13,581 bases of DNA from Candidatus Brocadiaceae bacterium (GCA_003551785.1 PUNP01000539.1:1-13581); one strand, 5' to 3'. Positions 1 through 7,177 are shown, numbered from the stretch's first letter. A program made the numbers and translations. Notes: generated by a model not told the origin, from the letters alone.

Positions 1-1
1 A

Positions 2-310
2 GAGGCGCTGAACAGGCTTCCGCTGGGCCTGGCAAAAGAACTCGACGCCGTAGGAGCCTTAGTCTTTCTCATCATCGCTTTGGGCGGCCTGGCATTTACG
101 GGAGTCTTCTTTGAGAATTTCATCCATGTGTTTTCCCCCGGCACCTCCATGCGTTTATTCAGCGGAGGCACTATCATAGCCAACAATTTGGCTATAGGTT
201 TCAAGGTGGCGGCTTCCTTATTCTTAGTTATGTTCGCCCTCAGCGTTTTAAGGGTATCCAAGGAAGGTGGGCAAGATGTGGATAACATCACCACCCTGGA
301 AGAAGAGTGA
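2..310 (+). CDS. mnhB: Na+/H+ antiporter subunit B (MnhB/MrpB), C-terminal part
   Basis: The frame is open from the window edge, so the start lies upstream and about 102 C-terminal residues are visible. MnhB is a small integral membrane subunit of the multi-subunit Mrp cation/proton antiporter, also seen in related hydrogenase complexes. Visible here are a hydrophobic segment (VGALVFLIIALGGLAFTGVF), then a segment reading FSGGTIIANNLAIGFKVAAS that matches the family pattern of a glycine- and asparagine-bearing loop running into a helix (compare N-x-x-I-G-x-K-V), then a final membrane helix and a short acidic tail ending in EEE. In canonical Mrp operons mnhC usually follows mnhB, whereas here ruvB begins 25 bases later. 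This may therefore be the last subunit gene of a rearranged set. Assignment rests on the C-terminal pattern only. Confidence 0.72.
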   Translation, partial: EALNRLPLGLAKELDAVGALVFLIIALGGLAFTGVFFENFIHVFSPGTSMRLFSGGTIIANNLAIGFKVAASLFLVMFALSVLRVSKEGGQDVDNITTLEEE

Positions 311-335
311 TTTTAAATTCAAGTAAGAGAAAAAA

Positions 336-1370
336 ATGAGTGAAGATTCCATATATTCCGGTTATCAACAGGTTGAAGACAGATTTACCGAGCAATCAAT
401 CCGCCCGGCGACTTTTGACGGCTTCGTCGGCCAAAGCGCGGTCGTCGACAACCTGCATATATGGATAAAGGGCGCGCTTAATCGCACAGAAAGCCTCGAC
501 CATGTACTGCTGAGCGGACCGCCCGGATTGGGCAAGACCACACTCGCCTATATTATTGCCCATGAAATGGATTGCGAAATCCGTACTACAAGCGGCCCTG
601 TGCTGGCGAAACCCAAAGACCTCGTTGGAATATTGACCAACCTCCAGGAAGGCGAAGTCCTTTTCATCGATGAAATCCATCGACTCGATGCGCGTGTGGA
701 AGAATACCTTTACACCGCAATGGAAGATTACGAAATCTCAATAGTCATCGATCCCGGCCCGCACAGCCGTTCTGTGACACTTCCTCTGAAAAGGTTTACG
801 CTTGTTGGCGCCACCACGCGCGAGGGGCTGTTAACCGCCCCCTTACGGTCAAGGTTTCAAATTGCAGAAAGGATGGATTATTACCCACCTGAAGACCTCA
901 AACAAATCATTCTCAACAGCGCCCGCAAAATCGGTGTCAAGGTGGATGAGAAAGCAGCTCTTATTATGGCCCAATGCGCCCGCGGCACCCCGAGGGTTGC
1001 GAACCGGTATTTGCGCCGGATAAGAGATGTTGCCCATGCACGTAATGAAGCCGTTATTAACGAAAAAATGGCGAAAAAAGGCCTGCAAATGCTGGGGGTT
1101 GACGATAACGGACTATGTGAAATGGACCGTCGCATACTCAAAGCGATGGCACAAAATGGCGGGCGAGCCATCGGTTTGAAAACACTGTCCGTCATCGTTG
1201 GCGAACAGGAAGAAACCATCGAAGAGGTCTATGAACCCTTCTTAATGCGGCGCGGGCTTATCGAAAAAACCCCGCGCGGCCGACTGCTTACCGACCGCGG
1301 CCTGGAATGCGTTGGGGCCGTCAGGAAAAAAACAGATAAGGAGTCTGTCAGGGAATCAAAGTTGTTCTAA
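336..1370 (+). CDS. ruvB: Holliday junction branch migration helicase RuvB
   Basis: RuvB is the AAA+ motor that, with RuvA, drives branch migration of Holliday junctions in recombinational repair. The 344 residues equal the usual length. Walker A is GPPGLGKT (61-68), Walker B FIDEIH (110-115), sensor 1 GATT (158-161), the arginine-finger segment LRSRF (170-174) and sensor 2 GTPRVANR (217-224). The winged-helix C-terminus is also RuvB-like: MDRRIL (263-268), TIEEVYEPFL (294-303) and TPRGR (312-316). The finger segment reads RSRFQ where most RuvB proteins read RDRFG, a modest divergence. The ATG start has only a weak purine-rich leader (AAGTAAGAG). ruvA and ruvC are absent from the window. The gene sits between mnhB (25-base gap) and the DUF362 gene (11-base gap), so co-transcription is likely. 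Confidence 0.92.
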   Translation: MSEDSIYSGYQQVEDRFTEQSIRPATFDGFVGQSAVVDNLHIWIKGALNRTESLDHVLLSGPPGLGKTTLAYIIAHEMDCEIRTTSGPVLAKPKDLVGILTNLQEGEVLFIDEIHRLDARVEEYLYTAMEDYEISIVIDPGPHSRSVTLPLKRFTLVGATTREGLLTAPLRSRFQIAERMDYYPPEDLKQIILNSARKIGVKVDEKAALIMAQCARGTPRVANRYLRRIRDVAHARNEAVINEKMAKKGLQMLGVDDNGLCEMDRRILKAMAQNGGRAIGLKTLSVIVGEQEETIEEVYEPFLMRRGLIEKTPRGRLLTDRGLECVGAVRKKTDKESVRESKLF

Positions 1371-1381
1371 AGGAGACGAAG

Positions 1382-2437
1382 ATGAAATCGAAAGTTTACT
1401 TTATCCGATCTACCGCAACCCATAAAATGGGAGAAAAGGCATTGGAAGTCTTTTTAAACGCTAAACTCGACTCGCTAATTAAACCGGGTATCGCAGCGCT
1501 CAAAACCCATTTTGGCGAGCCGGGCAATACCTCGTTTATCCCTTTCGAGTTTATACAACCAACGCTCCAGCATTTAAGAAGCATGGGCGTTAAACCCTAT
1601 TTCGCTGAAACATCAACATTATACCGCGGACGCCGCTCGAACGCCGTCGATCATTTCGAAAGCGCCTGTGAACACGGCTTCTGTTACGAAAAAACGGGGG
1701 GCCCAATCATCTTCGTTGATGGGCTGAAAGGCAATAACCATGCAGAAATCGAAGTAGGACTAAAACATTTTGATACCGTTGCTATCGCCCATGATTTTAT
1801 TATCACCCCATCTGCTGTCATTTTTACCCATATCACCGGCCATGAACTGGCCGGGCTGGGTGGGGCAATCAAAAACCTCGCTATGGGGCTTGCATCACGC
1901 GCAGGGAAAATGCGCCAGCACGATTCCGGAAAACCCGTTGTTAATGAGGATGATTGTATCGCCTGCGGCACATGTAAAGAATGGTGCCCCGCAGATGCTA
2001 TAACCATAAATAATTCTGCTCAAATTGATAACGACTCCTGCATAGGATGCGGTGAATGCCTGACCCTCTGCCCTACCCATGCCGTTAATTTTTCCTGGAG
2101 CGAAGGGGCCGGTGCCTTTTCAGAAAAAATGGCTGAATACGCCTTCGGCGCCATTAAAAATAAACTCAACCAAACGGCTTTTGTCTCTCATCTCTGGAAA
2201 ATAACTTTTGATTGTAACTGCAAAGGTAAAGAAATGGAAACCTTATGTCCTGATATCGGGATTTTAGCTTCCAATGACCCTGTTGCTATCGACCAGGCCA
2301 CCGCAGATATTATCATTGACACCGCCGGCAAAGACGTATTCAATGAAAAATGGCCGAGCACACATTACGAAGCCCAGCTTGAACATGGTGCCGCAATAGG
2401 CTTGGGTTCGCGGGATTACGAACTGCTGGAAGTGTGA
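1382..2437 (+). CDS. DUF362 domain protein with two 4Fe-4S clusters
   Basis: This 351-residue protein has a DUF362-type N-terminal domain with the family's typical phrases: ALKTHFGEPGN (39-49), FAETSTLYRGRR (74-85) and HELAGLGGAIKNLAMG (154-169). A ferredoxin insert carries two complete cluster motifs, CIACGTCKEWCP (C192, C195, C198, C202) and CIGCGECLTLCP (C220, C223, C226, C230). A further domain with scattered cysteines follows. Proteins of this family are cytoplasmic, presumably electron-transfer or redox enzymes, common in anaerobes; the reaction is unknown. The start has an excellent ribosome site, AGGAG six bases before the ATG, 11 bases after the ruvB stop. The C-terminal phrase ASNDPVAIDQATADIIID (270-287) is typical of the family, which supports a complete gene. 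Confidence 0.85.
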   Translation: MKSKVYFIRSTATHKMGEKALEVFLNAKLDSLIKPGIAALKTHFGEPGNTSFIPFEFIQPTLQHLRSMGVKPYFAETSTLYRGRRSNAVDHFESACEHGFCYEKTGGPIIFVDGLKGNNHAEIEVGLKHFDTVAIAHDFIITPSAVIFTHITGHELAGLGGAIKNLAMGLASRAGKMRQHDSGKPVVNEDDCIACGTCKEWCPADAITINNSAQIDNDSCIGCGECLTLCPTHAVNFSWSEGAGAFSEKMAEYAFGAIKNKLNQTAFVSHLWKITFDCNCKGKEMETLCPDIGILASNDPVAIDQATADIIIDTAGKDVFNEKWPSTHYEAQLEHGAAIGLGSRDYELLEV

Positions 2438-2478
2438 TAAACGTAACCATTATGCATAACCCGGACAAGCCCCATCTT

Positions 2479-3213
2479 TCAACGCTTCAACGGGTGCCTG
2501 TACAGCAAAAGTCTGGCCGGCAAAAGTTCCTCAACGCTGTATAGCTCCCTCCTGAGAGGATCAGCCGCCTGGATAAACTGCAGCAATTCCGCGCGCTGAA
2601 ACCCCTTTCTGATCGAAAGAAGTCCGTCGCCCCGTGCCAGGCTATGTCGAAACAGCAGCGGCGCAGCAAAAAAATAACTGAGGTAGGCCGCCCTGCTGCG
2701 CTTCAGATCGCTCAGAATGATATGTGCTTTACCAAATTCCTTAAGATATTTCAGCAAATCGATGATCTGCGGGCCGGTGAGATGGTGCAGAAAATGATTG
2801 GCAAATACAAAATCAGCGTCTTTTAGTCTGTCAATCGACAAAACATCACCCTGAATGATTTCCAGCCCACGCACCATCGGGTATTTTTTTTTGGCAAAGG
2901 CCACCACCCTGGAGTCATGGTCACAGGCTGAAACTATGAGCCGGAGACCACGGGCTCGGCTCCGGCGCAGGAGCCATACGGCGGTGTCGCATGCCCCGGC
3001 ACCAAGGTCAACAAGGTGATATTCCCTCCCCGCCCGCATTTTATCCAGCACATAACGCCTCAAAACGTACCGGACCCGTGTCGTCCATCTGTTGATCCAT
3101 GCAAACTGAACCAGAGTGTTTTCCAGCTCAACTACATCGCATTCCGGGAGGTCCATCTGTTCTTTTTGTAAGCTGCGGTGACTAATATCCGGATATAATG
3201 GGAAATCGCTCAT
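2479..3213 (-). CDS. Class I SAM-dependent methyltransferase of a type III PKS operon
   Basis: A 244-residue Rossmann-type methyltransferase. The SAM-binding motif I is VDLGAGACD (68-76), an acidic residue sits at the end of the next strand (ACDHD, 96-100), QGDV (121-124) follows, and a post-motif ANHFLHHL (138-145) is characteristic. The N-terminal region (RSLQKEQMD near 13-21, then an alpha-helical stretch with INRW at 40-43) matches a methyltransferase family regularly found beside bacterial type III polyketide synthases. It is the last gene of the operon: its ATG overlaps the preceding TGA as ATGA, with AGAGG about six bases upstream. A likely role is O-methylation (possibly C-methylation) of the PKS-derived phenol or quinol. 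The substrate is inferred from context only. Confidence 0.8.
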   Translation of the reverse strand: MSDFPLYPDISHRSLQKEQMDLPECDVVELENTLVQFAWINRWTTRVRYVLRRYVLDKMRAGREYHLVDLGAGACDTAVWLLRRSRARGLRLIVSACDHDSRVVAFAKKKYPMVRGLEIIQGDVLSIDRLKDADFVFANHFLHHLTGPQIIDLLKYLKEFGKAHIILSDLKRSRAAYLSYFFAAPLLFRHSLARGDGLLSIRKGFQRAELLQFIQAADPLRRELYSVEELLPARLLLYRHPLKR

Positions 3214-3950
3214 AATGACCTCTTTTGCGCAATTACAGACTCGACAATGCCCCCAAAATGTCTCCTTGTATTGACAATTTCGTATCCCCGAGAACCCAAT
3301 AAAGCATGGAACTCAGGCCTTGAGGGAAACCGTGTAAGACTATCGGCGATATAGCCGTAAGTATCCACATTCCTGCTGCGTATCAGCCCCCATGCCCCGC
3401 ACCAAATTCTTAGCAGCATAAGTTCAATAGCTGCCAGACAACGCATATCAGGCTTGGAAAAATCCAAAACGGCCAAAAACCCTCGTGGTTTCAGCAGCCG
3501 CGCTGTTTCGTCGATGGCCGCCTTCAATTCAGGAGCATTACGGAGTCCGTAACCTACTGTTAAAATATCGTATTTCCCGCCGGGCAACCCTGTATTTAAC
3601 ATATCACCCTGGATAAATTCAACTCTGCCACGCCCGGTAAGCCGTTCACGAGCAAGCCCCAGCATGGGAGCACACAGATCGAGTGCCGCAACGGATGCCC
3701 GGGGGTATTTCCCCAGCAGGAGAACACTCAAATCACCGTTCCCGCATGCCAAATCCAGGCAGTTCGGCGCTGAGAAACCCGGCAGTTCTTCAACCATTCG
3801 CCTTTTCCATGAGGCATCCCTTCCCAACGATAGAACACGGCTCATCCCGGCATACTCGGGTGCTATAGCAGAAAAAAGTTTCTTATTAAATTCACGTTTA
3901 CGTTCAGGATGCCCAATATAATCCCTGGATTTTAAATCGAACTCAGTCAT
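3210..3950 (-). CDS. UbiE/MenG-type C-methyltransferase in the PKS operon
   Basis: The protein is 246 residues long from the chosen ATG. The UbiE family methylates the ring carbon of demethylmenaquinol or the ubiquinone precursor. Family marks seen: F-N-K-K-L-F-S-A-I-A-P-E-Y (21-33), the SAM motif LDLACGNGD (65-73), FIQGDMLN (112-119), the signature YDILTVGYGLRN (127-138), LKPRGFLAVLDFSKP (153-167) and a C-terminal pattern with YGYIADSLTRFP (198-209) and FGGIV (232-236). The frame is open 25 codons further upstream, but that would lie deep in the preceding gene. The ATG at 3950 overlaps the monooxygenase stop by 8 bases and follows a GGGGGT. It could be the cell's housekeeping MenG, but its position as third gene of a tightly overlapping operon favours a PKS-derived quinol or phenol as substrate. 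Confidence 0.83.
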   Translation of the reverse strand: MTEFDLKSRDYIGHPERKREFNKKLFSAIAPEYAGMSRVLSLGRDASWKRRMVEELPGFSAPNCLDLACGNGDLSVLLLGKYPRASVAALDLCAPMLGLARERLTGRGRVEFIQGDMLNTGLPGGKYDILTVGYGLRNAPELKAAIDETARLLKPRGFLAVLDFSKPDMRCLAAIELMLLRIWCGAWGLIRSRNVDTYGYIADSLTRFPSRPEFHALLGSRGYEIVNTRRHFGGIVESVIAQKRSL

Positions 3951-5196
3951 CTGTATAACCCCCAACCTGCTCAGTATACAGTCGTGAAATATTGATGCGG
4001 CTATGGGGCATGCTAAGCATAGCAAAATGCGAAGCTATCATCTCATCCACGGGCGGTTTCACCAATCGGCGGAATAAAAATCCACGCAGCGACGAAACAA
4101 ACTTTCCCGTGCGTGTTCCTACCCACATCCCGACTGCGGCACGGCGTCTTGCAGCCGCCGCCGCGCGCAGGCGCCTCACATTATAGAGATCTATAAGATG
4201 TCCGCTGTATTGCAAACCATTTTTCAATAGCTGCGGGATAATCACAGCGAGTTGTGCGGCGTCACCGAAACCTGTATTCATTCCGTGCCCGCCAATGGGC
4301 GAGATCACATGGGCTGCGTCGCCCGCCAGTATAATCCTGTTGCACGCCGCACGTGAAACAATGATTTTCTCTGGAGTGAATGAGAATACGGGCGAAGTAC
4401 GTTTAAGGGCAAGATGCCGGCCGCAGAATTGCTCTACACGCTCTCCCAAATAGTTATCTTCCGGTGAACCGTTCTGACATTGCACGACCATCGACACCCA
4501 CCGCCGCTGGGCCCCAGGTAGCGGAAAAGACTCCAGTGAGCCATCTTGTGTGAAAAAAACATGCGCCTCGCCCCCCCAATCTGTTGCATCTTCGTAATCG
4601 CCCATGACAAAATGTCGCCCGTAGGAACTTCTTTGGAATGGTATTCCGGCAAGACAACGAACCGTACTGTCAGAACCGTCGCATCCGATAACATATCCGG
4701 CAGTATTCTGTATAGCCTTGCCTGAGCAAGCATCATGAAACGACAGCTTAACATGCCCCTTTTCCCGCCTAATACCTTCAAGTTCAAGTCCTTTCTGATA
4801 GGTAACCGAACGGTATTGAGTCAAAGAGTGTTCAAAAACATCAGTGGTCAGAGACTGGGGGTGTGAAAGGATAAATTGGAATGGCGAATCGAGTTTATCG
4901 AAATTGACACTTCCGGCAAGGCCCCGGTCATCATGGATGATGGCTTTTTTCACTCTTACAGCGTTATTGAGAACCTGAGTATGCAATCCACAAATACGCA
5001 TTATTTCAAGAGATGGTGGTGTTATGCCGATAGCCTTTGACCAGGCGGCCCGGTCAATTCTTTTTTCCGCCAGGAGGCAAGGGATATTCTGAAGGCCCAA
5101 AAAGTTGGCCACCAGAAGTCCTACCGGCCCTGCACCAACTATCACTACCGGCCATTGAGCATCTGACAGGTTGTTATGTTGAACCGATTTTTTCAT
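3943..5196 (-). CDS. Class A FAD-dependent monooxygenase (PHBH/UbiH fold)
   Basis: A 417-residue flavoprotein of the p-hydroxybenzoate hydroxylase fold. The N-terminal dinucleotide motif is VVIVGAGPVGLLVA (17-30), the DG motif GCDGSDSTVR (171-180), and the second FAD motif GDAAHVISPIGGHGMN (292-307). These enzymes normally use NAD(P)H and O2 to hydroxylate aromatic rings, and homologues in bacterial phenolic-lipid operons (for example SrsC of Streptomyces griseus) convert alkylresorcinols to hydroxylated or quinone products. The same role is inferred here. The ATG overlaps the PKS stop by one base (TAATG) and has no Shine-Dalgarno sequence, so translation probably depends on reinitiation by ribosomes finishing the PKS gene. 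No signal peptide is visible, so the enzyme should be cytoplasmic or membrane-associated. Some class A enzymes are dehydrogenase- or halogenase-like, so hydroxylation is not certain. Confidence 0.85.
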   Translation of the reverse strand: MKKSVQHNNLSDAQWPVVIVGAGPVGLLVANFLGLQNIPCLLAEKRIDRAAWSKAIGITPPSLEIMRICGLHTQVLNNAVRVKKAIIHDDRGLAGSVNFDKLDSPFQFILSHPQSLTTDVFEHSLTQYRSVTYQKGLELEGIRREKGHVKLSFHDACSGKAIQNTAGYVIGCDGSDSTVRCLAGIPFQRSSYGRHFVMGDYEDATDWGGEAHVFFTQDGSLESFPLPGAQRRWVSMVVQCQNGSPEDNYLGERVEQFCGRHLALKRTSPVFSFTPEKIIVSRAACNRIILAGDAAHVISPIGGHGMNTGFGDAAQLAVIIPQLLKNGLQYSGHLIDLYNVRRLRAAAAARRRAAVGMWVGTRTGKFVSSLRGFLFRRLVKPPVDEMIASHFAMLSMPHSRINISRLYTEQVGGYTDD

Positions 5197-6245
5197 TATC
5201 TATAAGCCAATGCAGCGAAAGCACTGAATCCCGCACCAAAAGCTAATATCAGGCCATGACCGCGGGCAATGTCACGTTCGAGAAGTTTTTCAAGGACAAA
5301 CAACACAGTGGGCGAGGACATATTCCCGTATTCTTCGAAAACCTCAACGGAAGGATCAATTTTATCCGGCGGCAAGCCGAAATCCTCGCAAACCTTCTCC
5401 AACACCAAAGTTCCCCCCGCATGAACGGCCCACCAATCGATGTCACTCAAACAAAGATTGTTCCTTGCCAAAAGTTTACGGGTTACCTCTCCAAGGCATC
5501 TGGCACCGATGAACGGAACCCTGCGTGTCAGGGTATTGGCAAGTCGTCCATTGACATTTTTATATCGCAGCGCCTCTCTGTAACGGGGGAAAACACCTGT
5601 CTGAAAATCTTTCAACTGAACTTCATCACCCTGTGCCTGACCGTGGCCAAGCAGAGCCGCTGCCGCTCCATCACCGAAGATGCAGTTACTGACGGTCAGG
5701 CCCGGATCATCGCCAATCATATGCGTAGCCGAACACACCTCGACCGAGGCGCTTATTACCGGCCTCTCATTATTGCGCAAGAGCATATCGCACCCTGTCT
5801 GGAGATTAGGTATAGCGGCCCCGCAACCCATCCCCATAATGTCAAGCGCCCTGATATCGCTGCTGAGTCCCAGGTCTTCGCTCAGATATGATGTCATACC
5901 CGGACAAAGGTATCCCGTACAGGTACTTACTACAACGCCCCCTATATCTTCAGGTGAAAGATTTACCTTATTCATGGCCATCCGGCAGGCTTCGGCCAGG
6001 ATTATGCGCCCCTGGACGGTGAACCTTTCAATTTGCTCATCCGGCCCTTCACCAATGATCTGATCAGGGCTTTCCAGACCGAAATAACGGCCCTTGATGC
6101 GGCTGTTTAAGAGGAGTTGCGCATATAGACCTTTCTGCCTGGCCGGAAGAAGCCCATTTTTCTCATAAAATGTGTAAACATCCCTCTGTGTAATATACAG
6201 TTTGGGATTCGATGTCCCTACTGCTCTGATAACGGGGTATTGCAT
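5196..6245 (-). CDS. Type III polyketide synthase (chalcone/stilbene synthase family)
   Basis: A 349-residue homodimeric-type condensing enzyme that extends an acyl-CoA starter with malonyl-CoA and cyclises the product. The catalytic triad is intact: Cys141 in IMGMGCGAAIP (136-146), His275 in WWAVHAGGTLVLE (271-283) and Asn308 in YGNMSSPTVLF (306-316). IFGDGAAAALL (189-199) and a closing FGAGFSAF (336-343) are also family marks, the latter replacing the more usual G-F-G-P-G loop. Length is normal for bacterial members. It heads a four-gene operon with overlapping genes. With a flavin monooxygenase and methyltransferases downstream, an alkylresorcinol or alkylpyrone synthase is more likely than a tetrahydroxynaphthalene synthase, though the starter cannot be read from the sequence. 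The ATG has only a weak, distant GGGA leader. A sigma70-like promoter lies about 60 bases upstream. Confidence 0.93.
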   Translation of the reverse strand: MQYPVIRAVGTSNPKLYITQRDVYTFYEKNGLLPARQKGLYAQLLLNSRIKGRYFGLESPDQIIGEGPDEQIERFTVQGRIILAEACRMAMNKVNLSPEDIGGVVVSTCTGYLCPGMTSYLSEDLGLSSDIRALDIMGMGCGAAIPNLQTGCDMLLRNNERPVISASVEVCSATHMIGDDPGLTVSNCIFGDGAAAALLGHGQAQGDEVQLKDFQTGVFPRYREALRYKNVNGRLANTLTRRVPFIGARCLGEVTRKLLARNNLCLSDIDWWAVHAGGTLVLEKVCEDFGLPPDKIDPSVEVFEEYGNMSSPTVLFVLEKLLERDIARGHGLILAFGAGFSAFAALAYR

Positions 6246-6303
6246 AATATGTTTTCCCGATAATTATTCAGTCCATCTTTGCGTTCTTCTTGAATCTGAA
6301 TTA

Positions 6304-6332
6304 AATATACACCGAAATCTTTCTCCAGTCAA
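6304..6332 (-). promoter_or_regulatory. Sigma70-type promoter of the PKS operon
   Basis: On the minus strand, TTGACT (6332-6327) and TATATT (6309-6304) are separated by exactly 17 bases, close to the consensus for a vegetative promoter. Transcription would start near 6297, leaving a leader of about 50 bases before the PKS ATG. No operator palindrome is seen over the promoter itself. The two REP-like palindromes lie 43 or more bases further upstream. Confidence 0.65.
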
Positions 6333-6374
6333 ACTGAATAATATTTTGTTAGCAATGTTTAAGTTGCAGGCAAG

Positions 6375-6413
6375 TCATAGTAACCACGGGGCTTGTCCCC
6401 GTGGTTATCATGA
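6375..6413. repeat. REP-like palindrome, copy 1
   Basis: A long inverted repeat with a perfect 11-bp stem, TAACCACGGGG (6381-6391) pairing with CCCCGTGGTTA (6397-6407), around a CTTGT loop. It extends outward through one wobble (6380-6408), one mismatch (6379-6409) and four more pairs (TCAT with ATGA) to about 17 bp. There is no T-tract on either side, so it is not a classic intrinsic terminator. It lies between the PKS promoter and the end of the flavodoxin-like gene and resembles copy 2 at 6494-6514, which suggests a dispersed repetitive palindrome. Confidence 0.75.
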
Positions 6414-6493
6414 TTAGCCTGTAAACATAATTAAGATACTAAAACTAAAACTTTATCCGGACTTACGCAACTAAGCACTAGGTGATATAACCA

Positions 6494-6514
6494 CCACTGG
6501 GCTTGCCCCAGTGG
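6494..6514. repeat. REP-like palindrome, copy 2
   Basis: A perfect 8-bp stem, CCACTGGG (6494-6501) with CCCAGTGG (6507-6514), around a CTTGC loop. Compared with copy 1 the stem has one base-pair change that keeps pairing (G-C to T-A). The loop differs only in its last base, and the flanks share a TAACCAC-like left side and a TA.TGA-like right side. The outer stem is degraded. It lies 62 bases past the stop of the flavodoxin-like gene and could mark its 3' end, but has no T-tract. Confidence 0.65.
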
Positions 6515-6575
6515 AAGTAATGACTGCTCGTCTCGATTGTCCTTTGAAAATACGGGTTTTACAGCTTTGAACAGT

Positions 6576-7049
6576 TTATTGCTGCCCGACATTTACTGCA
6601 AACTCTTCAGCCTTTTTCTCCCATCCCGTCTCTTTCATCTCAGCGTTTTTAAGAGCCAGAGCCGCCAGCGGTTTACAGTCGGTTAATTCTTCCATCTTCT
6701 CAAAAGTGCTTTCCACCCCGCTCATTCTTGTCGTAAGGAAGAATGCAGATGCAGCGACCTGTCCGCCCATCTGCCTCATCCACTCAATGACGGGGAGGCA
6801 GGGCTTATTGGCCCAGACCGGTGTACCGATGATCACGGTTTCATATTCTGCCGGGTCATTCTGCGGCGGCTCAATATCCACCCTTTTATTTATTACAGAG
6901 TCTTTTATTCCAACCAGATACCCCACAGCACCGTCGCGGTTCTTCTTTTCTATGATCTCCTCAATGTCACAGTCAAGGTGCCGTGCAATTTCCTCAGCCG
7001 CTTTGCGTGTGTATCCTGAGCGCGAATAGTAGACTAATAGATATTTCAC
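6576..7049 (-). CDS. Flavodoxin-like FMN protein
   Basis: A 157-residue single-domain protein of the flavodoxin fold, expected to bind FMN and carry or donate electrons in the cytoplasm. The N-terminal strand and phosphate-binding loop read LLVYYSRSGYTRKAAEEIA (4-22), and the second flavin loop region is VIIGTPVWANKPCLP (72-86) with an aromatic Trp79 suited to stacking on the isoalloxazine. This layout matches the menaquinone-dependent protoporphyrinogen oxidase (HemG)/flavodoxin_4-like group more than classic electron-transfer flavodoxins. The reading frame starts at a GTG. The only strong ribosome site, GGAGG, is 12 bases away, with AAGG directly adjoining, so the start is somewhat uncertain. 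It stands alone between the Gate pair and the palindromes. Confidence 0.8.
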   Translation of the reverse strand: MKYLLVYYSRSGYTRKAAEEIARHLDCDIEEIIEKKNRDGAVGYLVGIKDSVINKRVDIEPPQNDPAEYETVIIGTPVWANKPCLPVIEWMRQMGGQVAASAFFLTTRMSGVESTFEKMEELTDCKPLAALALKNAEMKETGWEKKAEEFAVNVGQQ

Positions 7050-7148
7050 CCTTATGGAAGTCCTCCATGATTTTGCAGTTAAAATTAATTACCTGTCTCC
7101 GGAATAGCCCTCGAAGAACTCACCGAAACCTGCTTTTCATAGCTGCTG

Positions 7149-7177
7149 AATCTAACACCGATATCAACAGTCGACAA
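7149..7177 (-). promoter_or_regulatory. Possible promoter of the flavodoxin-like gene
   Basis: On the minus strand TTGTCG (7177-7172) and TAGATT (7154-7149) are 17 bases apart, in the 188-base gap between the Gate gene and the flavodoxin-like gene. It would leave a leader of roughly 95 bases. Each hexamer has two mismatches to consensus, so this is only suggestive. Confidence 0.28.

Noticed and set aside
2450..2459. TTATGCATAA palindrome in the convergent gap between the DUF362 gene and the PKS operon.
   Set aside because: It is short, AT-rich and lacks a T-tract; the 41-base gap shows no usable terminator or operator.
3951..4025. A 25-codon upstream extension of the UbiE-type gene.
   Set aside because: It would overlap the monooxygenase by 83 bases, and the family N-terminus fits the ATG at 3950, which has its own purine-rich leader.
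5256..5891. A 211-codon open frame antisense to the PKS gene.
   Set aside because: The opposite strand encodes a complete type III PKS with its triad; the antisense translation shows no family features or ribosome site.
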